Assembly (NCBI GenBank): GCA_013399875.1
Contig: VXAZ01000602.1
Coordinates: forward strand, 1,322,878-1,386,877
Reading direction: 5' to 3'
Source: Gymnorhina tibicen
Lineage: Eukaryota; Chordata; Aves; Passeriformes; Artamidae
DNA: 64,000 nucleotides
This document shows, piece after piece, positions 1-10,400 of the stretch. The notes below the pieces were generated by a model. That model did no database searches and was not told where the DNA came from. It saw nothing but the letters and a program-made list of their open reading frames with translations. The first letter of the stretch is position 1; each line of letters starts with the position of its first letter. A program made the translations under genes and the position numbers.

Positions 1-3000
1 AAACTTTCTCGTTTATTGTGTAACTTTTGGAAGAGGGTGGGGGGGGTAACATGGCATCAGGAAAGAAAGAGTGGATGCGAGTCAGCTCCAGTTCTGCAGA
101 CTTCTTTGGAGGTTTTTTTTCCAACTGTTAAAGCACACTGAAAGTGTGGGGTTTTGTGTTGCATATAACATGGTTTACCATGAAGGACTGCAGAATGGTC
201 TCTGGTCTATTAGTGGTGCTGTGTATATCCCTTCAGCAGGGTACTGACAGACTATGAGACAGTAAATTCAGTTCGTGGTATCACTTCTATGCATCTAATT
301 ATTTTATGATTGTTTGGGAAAGGAATCAAGCTCAATAGCATTAGCCCTTCATAAAGGGGGAGTTCAGAGAATTAAAGCCAGCAACTCAGTTCATGGTAAA
401 AGGGTTTGAAAAGCATTTATGGCTAAACAAGTGTGGCTACTGGAGTTCCCATCTTTGCCAAAGAAGAAAAGGACAGCAAAATGACAATTCATGAAATTAG
501 AGGTCAAAATTTGGATGTTAGGCATTTTCTATTTCATAACCCTCTACTGCTGCTAAAATTAGTGAAGAGAAACCTCATTTTCTCCCCAAGACATGTTTCA
601 TGTTAAGTGAGTTCCAGCTGAAAGAAAGCCAATACAACTATCAGCTGTAACTTTGCACGGTCTCTGCCAATACCTTTAGAAGGCTGTCTACAGTTCAGCT
701 GTACTGAGGGGGTACTCTGCTTTAACAAAATTAAAGCATCCCTCTTCTACAACAAAACTGTTCTCACCTTAATAATGACTGTATCTAGTTTGGTGAATGA
801 ATTTGAAATTGGAGTATGCAAAGAGTGTGTTCCCCCAAATCATTCTTCTGGTAATTTGCCAGATAAATCTAAGAATAAGGCTCAAGTTAAAAGTCTATAG
901 ATCCTGTTTTGGTTGTTTTAATCTAGAGTTCCCCCAGGGACTCAGTGCTAAATTCTAAGTTCTAATGGCAAGGTCAATGTACGTGAAAACTGAAGGTGCA
1001 GCAAACATCCTGATCTCTTTGAAAATGTTATTTATGAGCATTAAATAAGTATTATAACTCTTGTTTTTATTAGTCTGAATAAAAGTGTTTTCCTTTCCTT
1101 TTTCTTCTTTAAACTTAATATTCTTAACTTCAGCCACTTAATGTTTCAAAATTTTCAGATCAAGGTGTTTTTTGAAGTAAGTTTTGACATGAGTGGAGGA
1201 AAAGAGGAAGCAGCAAAGCTGGATAAGTCTCTCAATTACTGTAAAGAAGTTGCAGGATGGGGAAGCATAATATTCTTTCCCTGATCTCTCCTCTGCAGGA
1301 AACTCTTTGCCATTCCCTGTTAGGAAAAGTGAGAAAACATAAAAAGAAAGCTATTCAACTTTTAGAGTGTTAAAAATCTATGTTGTTTTATAAGCTGGTT
1401 GCAAAATGCAAAGTTCAAAGAAGAGCAATTTGTGATCACTGTGGAACTTGCCAGTCCTTGCAAGTACCTGAAGAAGATACGTGACAAGGAACTGAGGTTA
1501 TGTCTTCGTAGGTAGAAAGATTCACTGCAGAGCAGAGGTGTCTGAAATGACCAAAGTCTGTGAGTTTAGGCCTATGCAAGACAGGACAGTGCCAAATGCT
1601 TGGAAGTGGAGTAGGAAGACTTTCCTTTTTAAAAACTCTGTCTGATCCCATCCATTCTGTCTTTGTGAATGGACACAGGGTGATCCTTACTTCGGACTTT
1701 TGAATGCCTGATTTCAAATTTCAGTGGCCACTGTTATGAAGGACAACACTTCAAACACAAATGTAATGCATCATTTTGCTTAACAGTAAAGCCTGGGCTG
1801 TGCTATTGCCTAGGAGGCTTTCCTTCTCTGAAGCTGTAAAATGTTGGCAGGAATTACTAAAGGTATTCTATTAGAATTGTTCCACTCTACAGGAATCTGT
1901 ATAAAAACTTGAAGTTCAATAGATAATCTGGTGGGAAAAGCTTGGGAGTCAAGAAACATCACCAAGGATTTCAAGCTTTTAACTCTGTATGGATTTGTAA
2001 ACCACATGAATTTCTTAGGGGACTTTTCTTTTTGTTGTTTGTTTGTTTAGAATGTCCTACTACAAATAATTTTAAAAGTTAGTTTTACATAGTTAAGATA
2101 GATAATTCTCTGGTATTCTTCTGTATATTATATTTAGTCATATTAGTGATCTCACTAATACAATAAAAAACTTCTATCCTTTGTGACGTGTTCAGCATTT
2201 TCTTTTCCTACATGACTTCTCTGAATGAGTGTAAATTCCTGGACTTTACTGTATTACATGTTTATTTGTGGCAGGGTGCATGTTTTTCTGGTAAATATTA
2301 GGCTTTAAAATACCTTGTTCAAACAACTCTTGATCAGCTCCCAGCACTCAAGTAAAATTTAATGGCTCAAATGATGTAAATGATTAAGAATATTAAAATG
2401 TTTAATATCTTCAGATTTTTTTAATCCTGGCTTAGTTGAGCTCATCTTGGGTTTTTACCTCAGCATGAATTTCTTGAACACCTCCTCAATATATATAACA
2501 ATATTCAGAATGGAATTCAATGTTACAACTGATTCTCTTGTTGTCTTTTGGTATAACTTGGAGGAATGTATAAAATCCATCCATCTTGTTGCCTTGGGCC
2601 TTTCTCAGACACGTAATCTCAGGCAGCTTCAACAAAGGAAGTGAGTTTCATCCAAGCACCTCTGGGCAGTACAGAGGCAATGAAAGTTTATGGGTTTTGC
2701 AGTGAGCATGGTGACTTTGGACAACCTGCAGTTTAATTAGCACACAGACATTATGCTTCACTCTGACATCTTCCCAGCACAGTGAGACTGCTTGTTCACA
2801 ACTCTGAAAGCGCACGTAAAACATGCAAACACATGAAAGTATGCTGTGTTTCTTATCAAAATCAATACTTGCAGGATGAACTATCTTATTTATAATTTAT
2901 ATTTATGAAATGCCTTCATAAAAATTTGGGAGGAGGTGGTAATGGTCCACTATTTTTTAACTCATCAGTCTCAGCAGAAAAAAGTTCTATATTGCTGGGA

Positions 3001-5102
3001 ATAACAAACCTTATTCTGTTATCTGCAATTTGAAACTTAAATCCTTGCTGCCAGAATGGCAATTTAATTTGGTGATTATTTCCATGTACTGGGATGAAGG
3101 TCACTAAATCTGCCTTTTTAGTTAAGTCACTTCAGTTTCTTGGCAGAACACTTAAATCTGCTGCAAAGAGGAGGTAGTGTTTTGGTGTGTAATTTTGTGA
3201 ACCTGTGAACACATGCCACCTATACCTGAAATTCATGGGTTTAAGCCTAAGGATTAAAAGGTTGATGGTGAATGTTAGACACACTACCCTTCTGGAGCAG
3301 TTAAGCAGAACAAGCTGCTGTTCTCCTGCGCTTGGAGGAAGGGTGAAGCCTCAATTTCATCACAATGGAACTAGAGACTGGTTGGCACCTCAGCTGTAAG
3401 GGTTGTGTGAAACCCTGATGTTCAGACCACAGCGGGTGGAGCACTAACATGAGTCACTGGGCAGTGACTCCCTCGAGCAGCTAACCAAACACAGGGCTCT
3501 TCCTGAAGTGAGCTCAACTCACTCTGCTCCCTGCTCACAGATGAGGTTAACTCAACCGCTTACTGGGGCTGTGCATTTTAATGACTGCAGTCACAAGGCA
3601 GTCTAGCAGGAGAAGTATTTTTAGTACATAATGTAGACTTGGACCACTGCAGTATCCTGTGGGTTTGTTACACTTTGACCTATGGTTCAAAGCTGACCAG
3701 ATCTTCTTTCTTACAACAAACTCGGGGAAAGTTTTTGTTTTGAATTTGACTATATTGCCTGGAGTAGAACATAAAAAGTAATGCTTTATATTACTTAAGT
3801 GGGAAATAATGTTCCAATGAGGATACATAGAACCGAGAAGCAGCAATGCTTTAGCTACCTACATCACCGACAATAAATTCCTCTGGAAAATTAGTTTTGT
3901 TTCAGCTGTTTTGACAGCACTCAACACGACTATGTAGTTAAGCCAGGCCACTCCATACCAGAATTCTGTCCAGTACCATGTCTTAGGATCAGATGCAAGA
4001 ACATTACAAAAGAGAAGAACAAGAGTTTGTCTCTCCACTGAACTTGAATTTTCTAATAGCAAGAAGCTGCCTTGATTCTGCATGGGGTTTTAGAAGCTTT
4101 CCTAAATGTATGGGCTCTAGCTATAGTAACAAGCCAAGGGATTTCCTTAAATACAGAAAATGAAATTAGATGACCACAATGGTTCCATTTCATGCTTTAA
4201 AAAAGTAATTCCAAACATTCTCACTGATACATAAAGATTCAATGCATTTATTCAATCAGATTCTTCAGACACACGTAATTTTGTTAAAAATATTCTCCTC
4301 TTCCTTTTATGCTTGTTTTTAAAATAAATTGTTCCTTTCTTGAGCAGCTCAAATCAAAACAGTCCACTAAATAAAAAAGAATTCTGTATTTTATAAATGT
4401 ACTTGGTTCCCATGGAAACGAGGATTTAAATATATATACCTGTCCTGAAAGAAATGTGCTTAACAGATGAAATAAAGTAGACATACACTCAGAGTGTCAG
4501 CTGAAGAATGCTGTGAGGATTAAATTATTAAAGCCACTCCTGATGTGTTCTGGGCAAACAAGAGAGAACAAGCCCAATTTTCCTGGATAGGTAATGTATT
4601 AGATTCTTTATGTGGCTTTAGGTGCTCTACATTTGAAGCGAGCAAGCATGGTAAATTATTACCCACCTATTTTCTGCTGCCTGCATTTCACGCTGTTTTA
4701 CAGACAAATTGAACAGTGGTTGTTATTTCATCTAGAGCTGAAGTGCTGCACCAGGTTAGAGGAAAGAACCAAAGCTGTTTGCATTGGAATGGTCTCTAAA
4801 CTGCTAACATGTTTGTCATAAACAAAAAAGGGGATATTTTGAATAACCTCAAGTAACTGGTGCATAATATCATAGGTGAATCCTTCATAAATTGTATTTT
4901 GCTTGTCAGAATGTCTTATGAATAATTAACCATCAGGTAAAGAAAGGACTATGTGTGTGTAATGCCTATTCAAAGTATCATATGAATAAACATTACAACA
5001 GACAGAAACAAAACACTAAGCGCACTCCCCATAATTACATACAAATAACAATAATTAAGATTTCTTTCAAGAAAAATGTATGTAGTAGTCAGTCAATCTT
5101 AC
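1..5102. other. left flank, no recognised gene
   Basis: AT-rich DNA with scattered open frames of 60-100 codons on both strands, none of which I can match to a protein family. Minus-strand open stretches near 1810-2040, 2916-3150 and 3547-4083 look somewhat protein-like, but none has a convincing pair of splice sites or a recognisable domain. A short (TTTG)n run lies near 2034-2049. I see no tRNA or rRNA. The stretch could be intergenic, or the introns or UTR of a minus-strand gene extending off the left edge. Confidence 0.5.
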
Positions 5103-5351
5103 CTTTACATCCTCTTGGGACCTAGATCCCGGTCTTCAGTAACTACAGCAAAAGGAGCAGCTCCTCCAGCTCCATGCACTTAGGTCTTTTATATTCCTTG
5201 CCTGTTACATGCGGTTCTGGTGGCCTGGGTGACTTGATGGACTCCCTGACAGCTACTGAACAATGATCTTGATCTAAAGATTCATGTGTTACTGGATTAC
5301 AGACTTGACTTAGAACTACACGCATTGGAGCTGAACTCCATTGCATTGGTG
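5103..5351 (-). other. candidate internal exon of a divergent minus-strand transcript
   Basis: Read on the minus strand, the segment is bounded by a pyrimidine-containing acceptor (cagtttccctttag) and a strong donor (AAAG|gtaagatt). Entering in phase 1 from the exon proposed at 5516-5546, one frame stays open for 68 codons and stops with TAG about 40 nt before the donor; the other two frames close early. No domain is recognised. It could belong to a divergent non-coding RNA from the ANXA7 CpG island, or be the 5' UTR or upstream ORF of a gene to the left. The call rests only on splice-site quality. Confidence 0.3.
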
Positions 5352-5515
5352 CTAAAGGGAAACTGCAGTGTGGACTTTTCTCTCCCTTTCCTGGAGGGTG
5401 GCAAAGGATTCCCGTGGGATGGCATCTCCGGGCGCTTCCTGTGTGAATGCTTCCCCTGACACAGCTCCACTGGCGAATGGCTCTGCGTTTGTGGCACTTG
5501 CGCCTGTGAACTTAC

Positions 5516-5546
5516 CTCCCGTCCGTCCCGGGGGACAACCGGGCAT
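5516..5546 (-). other. candidate start-containing first exon of the divergent transcript
   Basis: On the minus strand an ATG at 5546 opens ten codons ending at a good donor (GGGAG|gtaagttc). The phase (one base left over) matches the exon at 5103-5351, giving a joined frame of about 79 codons. The exon would extend upstream into the CpG island, and its 5' end cannot be placed. No similarity to a known protein is seen. It may be an unannotated lncRNA or a chance pairing. Confidence 0.22.
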
Positions 5547-5726
5547 CTCACAGCCTTTCTTCAGCGAGACGGGGCGAACCCCCCAGACAGCAAAGCGTTC
5601 TGTGTTGGCAGGGCCGTCACTGCCGGCACCTGGTGCGGTGCCCCTGCCCGCGGGGAGCGCGGCCCGTGGGCCGGGCCGGGGCGGGCTCGGTGCCGGGGGC
5701 GGGGCGGGCATCGCCGGCCGCACAGG

Positions 5727-5783
5727 CTCCATTTTGCGGTGTGGCTGCGGAGAGAGGCCGGAGGCTCTGCAAGGTCCCCTCAG
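5727..5783 (+). other. ANXA7: candidate non-coding first exon of ANXA7 (end only)
   Basis: The coding start at 7350 lies one base after an acceptor, so at least one untranslated exon must exist upstream. The segment ending CCCCTCAG|gtgagg at 5783 is the best-looking donor in the CpG island. The start given is arbitrary. Other donors, such as the one at 6132, could serve instead. A cDNA or cap-tag read would decide. Confidence 0.3.
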
Positions 5784-6330
5784 GTGAGGCGGCTGGGGGG
5801 GGAGGAAGGAGCGGGCCGGCTGCGACTCGCGTGCCCCTCGCCCCAGCCCCCGGCCCGGCCGGCTCCGCTCGCACCGTCGGGGGCTCGGCCCCAGCCCCAG
5901 CCCCGGCTCTGCTCACATATCGCCCGGGGAGTTCGGCCCCAGGCCCGGGGCACTGCCGTACTGGATGGAGCCCTGGGCAGCGCTCCCGGAGCCGCGGTCG
6001 TCCCCGGCTCGGTGCTCGGCAGGTGTCCGGCCGAGGGAGGTGCTGCCCGCGCCAGGGAGCCGCACCCCCGGCGGGGGCTGCCCTGGCTCTGCGGAGCGGG
6101 GACCGAGGTCAGGTGGCCTCGGGAGAAGCAGGTACCGGGACACCGGGATACTTGCCTCCGCCCGCAGCTCCACGTTGCCGGAGGATACGCTGGGCCAGCC
6201 CGCAGCTGGCGGCGGAGGGAGCGGGAGGAGCCTGGGGCGATGCGTGACTGCCCCGAGCGGAGCGGGGTGGCGGCGGGCGGGGCCCTTAAAGGCGGCGGGG
6301 ATGTGCGCGGCGCTGCGCGGTGCGGAGCCG

Positions 6331-6365
6331 TCCCGTCCCGTCCCGTCCCGTCCCGTCCCGTCCCG
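6331..6365. repeat. (TCCCG)7 pentanucleotide repeat
   Basis: Seven uninterrupted TCCCG units, followed by a TCCTG variant, sit inside the ANXA7 CpG island. Each unit carries one CG dinucleotide. It is a pure microsatellite and is likely to vary in length between individuals. Confidence 0.95.
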
Positions 6366-6560
6366 TCCTGGCGGGGCTGCGGAGGAGCAGCCGCAACGGG
6401 GAGACCTCTCCGTGTTTACTGGCTGAGCACCCACCCAACACACCGAGCGCGGCGCGCCCGCTGATGTTTACCGCGGGCCGGTATCGCAGCTGACTCACAC
6501 CCGGCCCCCGGCTTAACCTGCCCGGTGCCCGTCCGGGGACAGCGGAGGGAAACCTACAGT

Positions 6561-7348
6561 CTGACGGGAAAATCTGTTTTTGCTTTGGTTATAAAAGTAG
6601 TTATGTCAGAGCGCTGTTCAACTTGAGGATGCTTGTGCCCAATTTAAAGTCCATGTTTTTCCCTGTCATTAAATGTTTCATAACCTGGCTAATGGTCTCG
6701 AATCTCCCTGCCCAACTGGTTGGCAACATGCGGGATGGGATGATCTCTGCCCCTACTCCCCAAGTCCTTCTGTTAAAAATGTGACTAGAATAAACAGTTA
6801 CTGTCAGGAAACAGAAATTTGCTCCACGAATGGAGAAATGCTGAGGGATTACACCTGTTCTTATCAAATTATCATTTTAAATGGGGTACTGCTCTTCTCC
6901 CAGGAACTATCCCTGTGAGCAGAGCAGTGCAGGATGATGGATACAGGTGCTTGGTGCAGTGCAGGACTGGGGCCTGCACTATTTCTGTCCTGGAGAAGGG
7001 TTCAGCTCCCTCCTGCTAGCAACTCAAAATGTATCCTGTATTTCAGAGCTTTCTGGAGGTTTGAGCCTCTTACCATGCTTAAATGTCTGTCTGACCCTGA
7101 ATAAGAGTGATACTTAATTATGAAGTTGAAGATGCTTCACTTCTGAATTCTGATTGCTATGGTCAGATGTAGGAGAGAAAAAAAGGAAAAGTTTTGTGGG
7201 TTAATAGATGACAAGTACTCCTGAGCAATTCTAAACCTACTAAACATATTATTCAAGTGATTTAAGAGGTAATTAGCAAGCAAATACCTACTACAAACTC
7301 ATATATAGTATTTCACAGTGAAAATATCTTTTTTTTTTTCTTCCCCAG
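6561..7348 (+). other. ANXA7 5' intron (distal part)
   Basis: Non-coding sequence between the CpG island and the first coding exon. It ends in a long pyrimidine tract (cttttttttttttcttccccag) that serves the acceptor at 7347-7348. Nothing else is recognised. Confidence 0.7.
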
Positions 7349-7349
7349 A

Positions 7350-7406
7350 ATGTCATACCCAGGTTACCCCCCTTCTGATGGCTACCCTGCTTTCCCAGGT
7401 TATCCT
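7350..7406 (+). CDS. ANXA7: ANXA7 coding exon 1
   Basis: Encodes residues 1-19 ([19 protein letters not shown]), the start of the GYP-rich tail. The acceptor ccccag lies one base before the A of ATG; the donor is CCT|gtaagt. Phase 0 out. Confidence 0.97.
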
Positions 7407-10400
7407 GTAAGTATGGCTCTTGAATGTGTTGCATTCCTAATGCATTTGTATTCTATGAATACCCCATCTTACTGTGCTCCGTGTGTCTGTAAATAGTAGC
7501 TGACCGTTCATGTACCCTATTCTCTAGTGATCATGGTCTTTGTTTTCATCTGTATATCTCTGAGGGTGACTTTACAGCTGTCACACAAGAATTCCAAGGA
7601 GGAAGCTTAGTTTTTTTAATGATGCCTGTTGTTCCAGAAAGGTCTTTGACTCTTTGGTCTTGTTTTATTTTATTTTTTTCTTGTGACTTTGGGTTTTTTT
7701 TAAAATATAGTTGTCTCATCTCAATTCTTTTTCTCTTTTTCTTTTTTTTTAAAGTTTCTTCTATAAATAGGAGGCCCTTTACGTGTAGGGTTAGAGGTAA
7801 TCTTTGAACCAATCTGTACCAAATACTCACATAGCTGTATCTCAGGATTTACAGAGATGCTGAATAAGCTTCAGTGGTCACAGCCATCAGGAAGAGCTTG
7901 GAGCACTTTACTCAAGTAGCCCAGCATTCATATGACACCAAGTAAATATTTTTTGAGGATAGAGGACACTGTATCTTAACTACCCTGTCCACAGGACTGT
8001 TCCACCTTCAGTGCACAACTGAATGAACTAAAAATTTAAATTCCATTCCTACTTAATGGAAGGCTGAAATGTATCAGGTATGGCTGATACTGCAGTCTTT
8101 TTGATATGCCTGCAATATTTTTCAAACCTAGATTCATCTCTGTGCTTTTATGGCACTGATCATGGCACTGATCATAGTGTCATTGTGGGAATTTTACCTG
8201 TGTTTTATGTAGTACAGAACCTTAAGCATGAATCTCAGCCTAAATGTCATTAAGATACTGAAAAGCTATAAATAAATAAAAGATATGAATATATGCATAT
8301 AAATACATGCAATAAATTCTGTGATGATGTTGCTTTACAATCTACCCTTACTTCTTCTGAAACACTAAAGTCAGTCAAACTAAAGACAAACATATTAGAA
8401 ACAAGACTATTAACTCCAGGATTTCTTTTCTCCCCTCAAGGTTCTGCTGAACCCTCATGATTTTAGCCGTAGTTTATTTTTAATTACATCTGAAAACACA
8501 TTTTTTTCTTGGCTAGCACCTAAAAAATGGCCAACTTCAATGAATTAATTTAAAAGACCTTCTAGACTTTTGTCTGCAGCACTGGTAGTTATCTGAGCAG
8601 GGCTTTTGAGGATCCTAATTCTGGATTTATGAATCTAAATTCCAATGAAATCTTTTTGTTGAGTCTGGCAGAGAATTGTTAAGACTGTACCTCTGGGGAA
8701 AAGAATATTATATAGCTTGGGCACAGGAATTTGGGGGTAGAAATCTTGGAGCAGCCAAACCTGAGGAGAACATTTGAGCTAAGCTTTGCTGCTCTGCACT
8801 TTATTTCTGTTTTCTGGGGTCAAGAATGAATGTGTACTGTACGTAATGTGTGACCCATATTTCTAAAGCTAGTCAGTAAAGATGATTCCCAGCAAGGGAG
8901 TTATGGGTCCATCCATTATGCTTCATTATGAAGCTGATTTTAAATACCTGATTTCTAAGATCAAGTATAATGACTTTTACCTTACAATGCTTTCCCTTAG
9001 AGATCAGATCATTAAAGTAAATATTTCTAATATATCTTAATGCTAATAGCAACCTTTGTGGTATGGCCGGTAAATCATACATGTAGCAAAACAAATATAT
9101 AGGTATTGGACTTGTTCTTTTTCTTTAAAACCTGTAACAGTTCTTCAGTCTGACTCAGTGATCCAGATTTAGTCATTGAACGTCCATGCTTTATAACCTG
9201 GATTCCAAAGGAAATGGGAAAAAACACCCCAAGAAGTTCTTGCCCTGTAATGTTTGAAAATACTGTTTGTGCAAGAGAGGCAGAAGTTTCAAAGCTACTA
9301 TGCTCTTAAAAGTCTTGTAACAGGGAGTGAGCTCCTGATGATTCATGTAGAGCAAGCTGAGCTGAGCTCACCTCTTCCTTGTGTGGCATAGAAAGAGCAG
9401 CTTTCCAGTAAGGGACCAGGTGTCCCAGTGGCTGACAAGTTGAGTGTGGCTCAGCACTGCGAGTCCTCAGGGAGGAAGGCTAATGACACACCAGGCTTTA
9501 GCAAGAGCACCTCTGGAATACTGTGTCTGGTTGTGGCCTCCCAGTACAACAAAGATGTGGACAAAGAGGAGCGTGTCTGGGAAAGGCTGCTTGCCTGGAG
9601 AAGAGCAGGCTAAGCACAGATCTGTTCAGTCTTCCACTGGGTGAGAAGAAGCAATAGAGACATTGGAGCCAACTCTTGTCAGGGGTACGCAGTGAAAGGG
9701 TAGCTAGCAAATACAGGTTGCAATTGCAATTTGGTTTGAAGAAAACATTTCTCACTGTAAGAGTAGTCAAACACTGGAACAGGGGCCCAGAGAGGCTGTG
9801 AATTTGCCATTCCTTGTATATACTGAAAACCTGACTATCAGGCTTTGCATAAGCTCACCCAACTCCAAAGCTGGCTCTGCTTTGAGGGTGGATGGGATCA
9901 CAGGCCATCCAGAGGTGACTTCCACCCTGCAGCACCCTCTGATTCTGTGTCAACAAAGGAGATGCATCAGAAAACCCAACCAGGCGGACCTCACCCAGGC
10001 TTCAGGAATTCTGCTGCTGCTGCTTCAAGCCCTACATCTAATTGTATAATTCATGTTGTTATTATACACGTGGACATTTTGGCAGCTTGGGAGTTTTTAC
10101 TCTAATGTGCTGTTAATAGGCATAGAGACATCCCATTTTTGTGTTTCAGCCGACAGGACAGGAGTCTGTCTATCCACCAGTTGGTCAGTACCCCTATCCC
10201 GCCGTTCCTGGAGGATTCCCTCCGTCAGGAGGAGGGACCTTTCCTGCAGCACCACCGAATGCTGGGTTTCCAGGGGCAGCAGGATATCCTGCCCTGGGGG
10301 GCTACCCTGCTTCGGGGGGCTTCCCTGGAGCTCCCCAGGCTGGAGGAATGTCACCTTATCCTGGAGGTAAGATCCTTTGTTAAAGTACCAGTCAGGAGTG

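Larger units (their letters stand above)
5380..6560. promoter_or_regulatory. CpG island, ANXA7 promoter
   Basis: A stretch dense in CG dinucleotides and GC-rich blocks stands out sharply from the AT-rich sequence on both sides. It lies upstream of the first coding exon of ANXA7 and is the expected site of its promoter and non-coding first exon. No TATA box is evident. Long open frames on both strands here are composition artefacts. Possible donors on the plus strand include 5784 (CTCAG|gtgagg) and 6132 (AGCAG|gtaccg). Minus-strand exon candidates at its left edge suggest the island may be bidirectional. Confidence 0.8.

Noticed and set aside
5352..6464. Open frames of 100-241 codons in the left CpG island
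   Set aside because: Overlapping frames on both strands in GC-rich sequence with few stop codons; Pro/Arg/Gly/Ala-rich products with no domain.
9428..9770. Small open frames on both strands
   Set aside because: They lie largely within the CR1 3'-end fragment, which is a non-coding region of that element.
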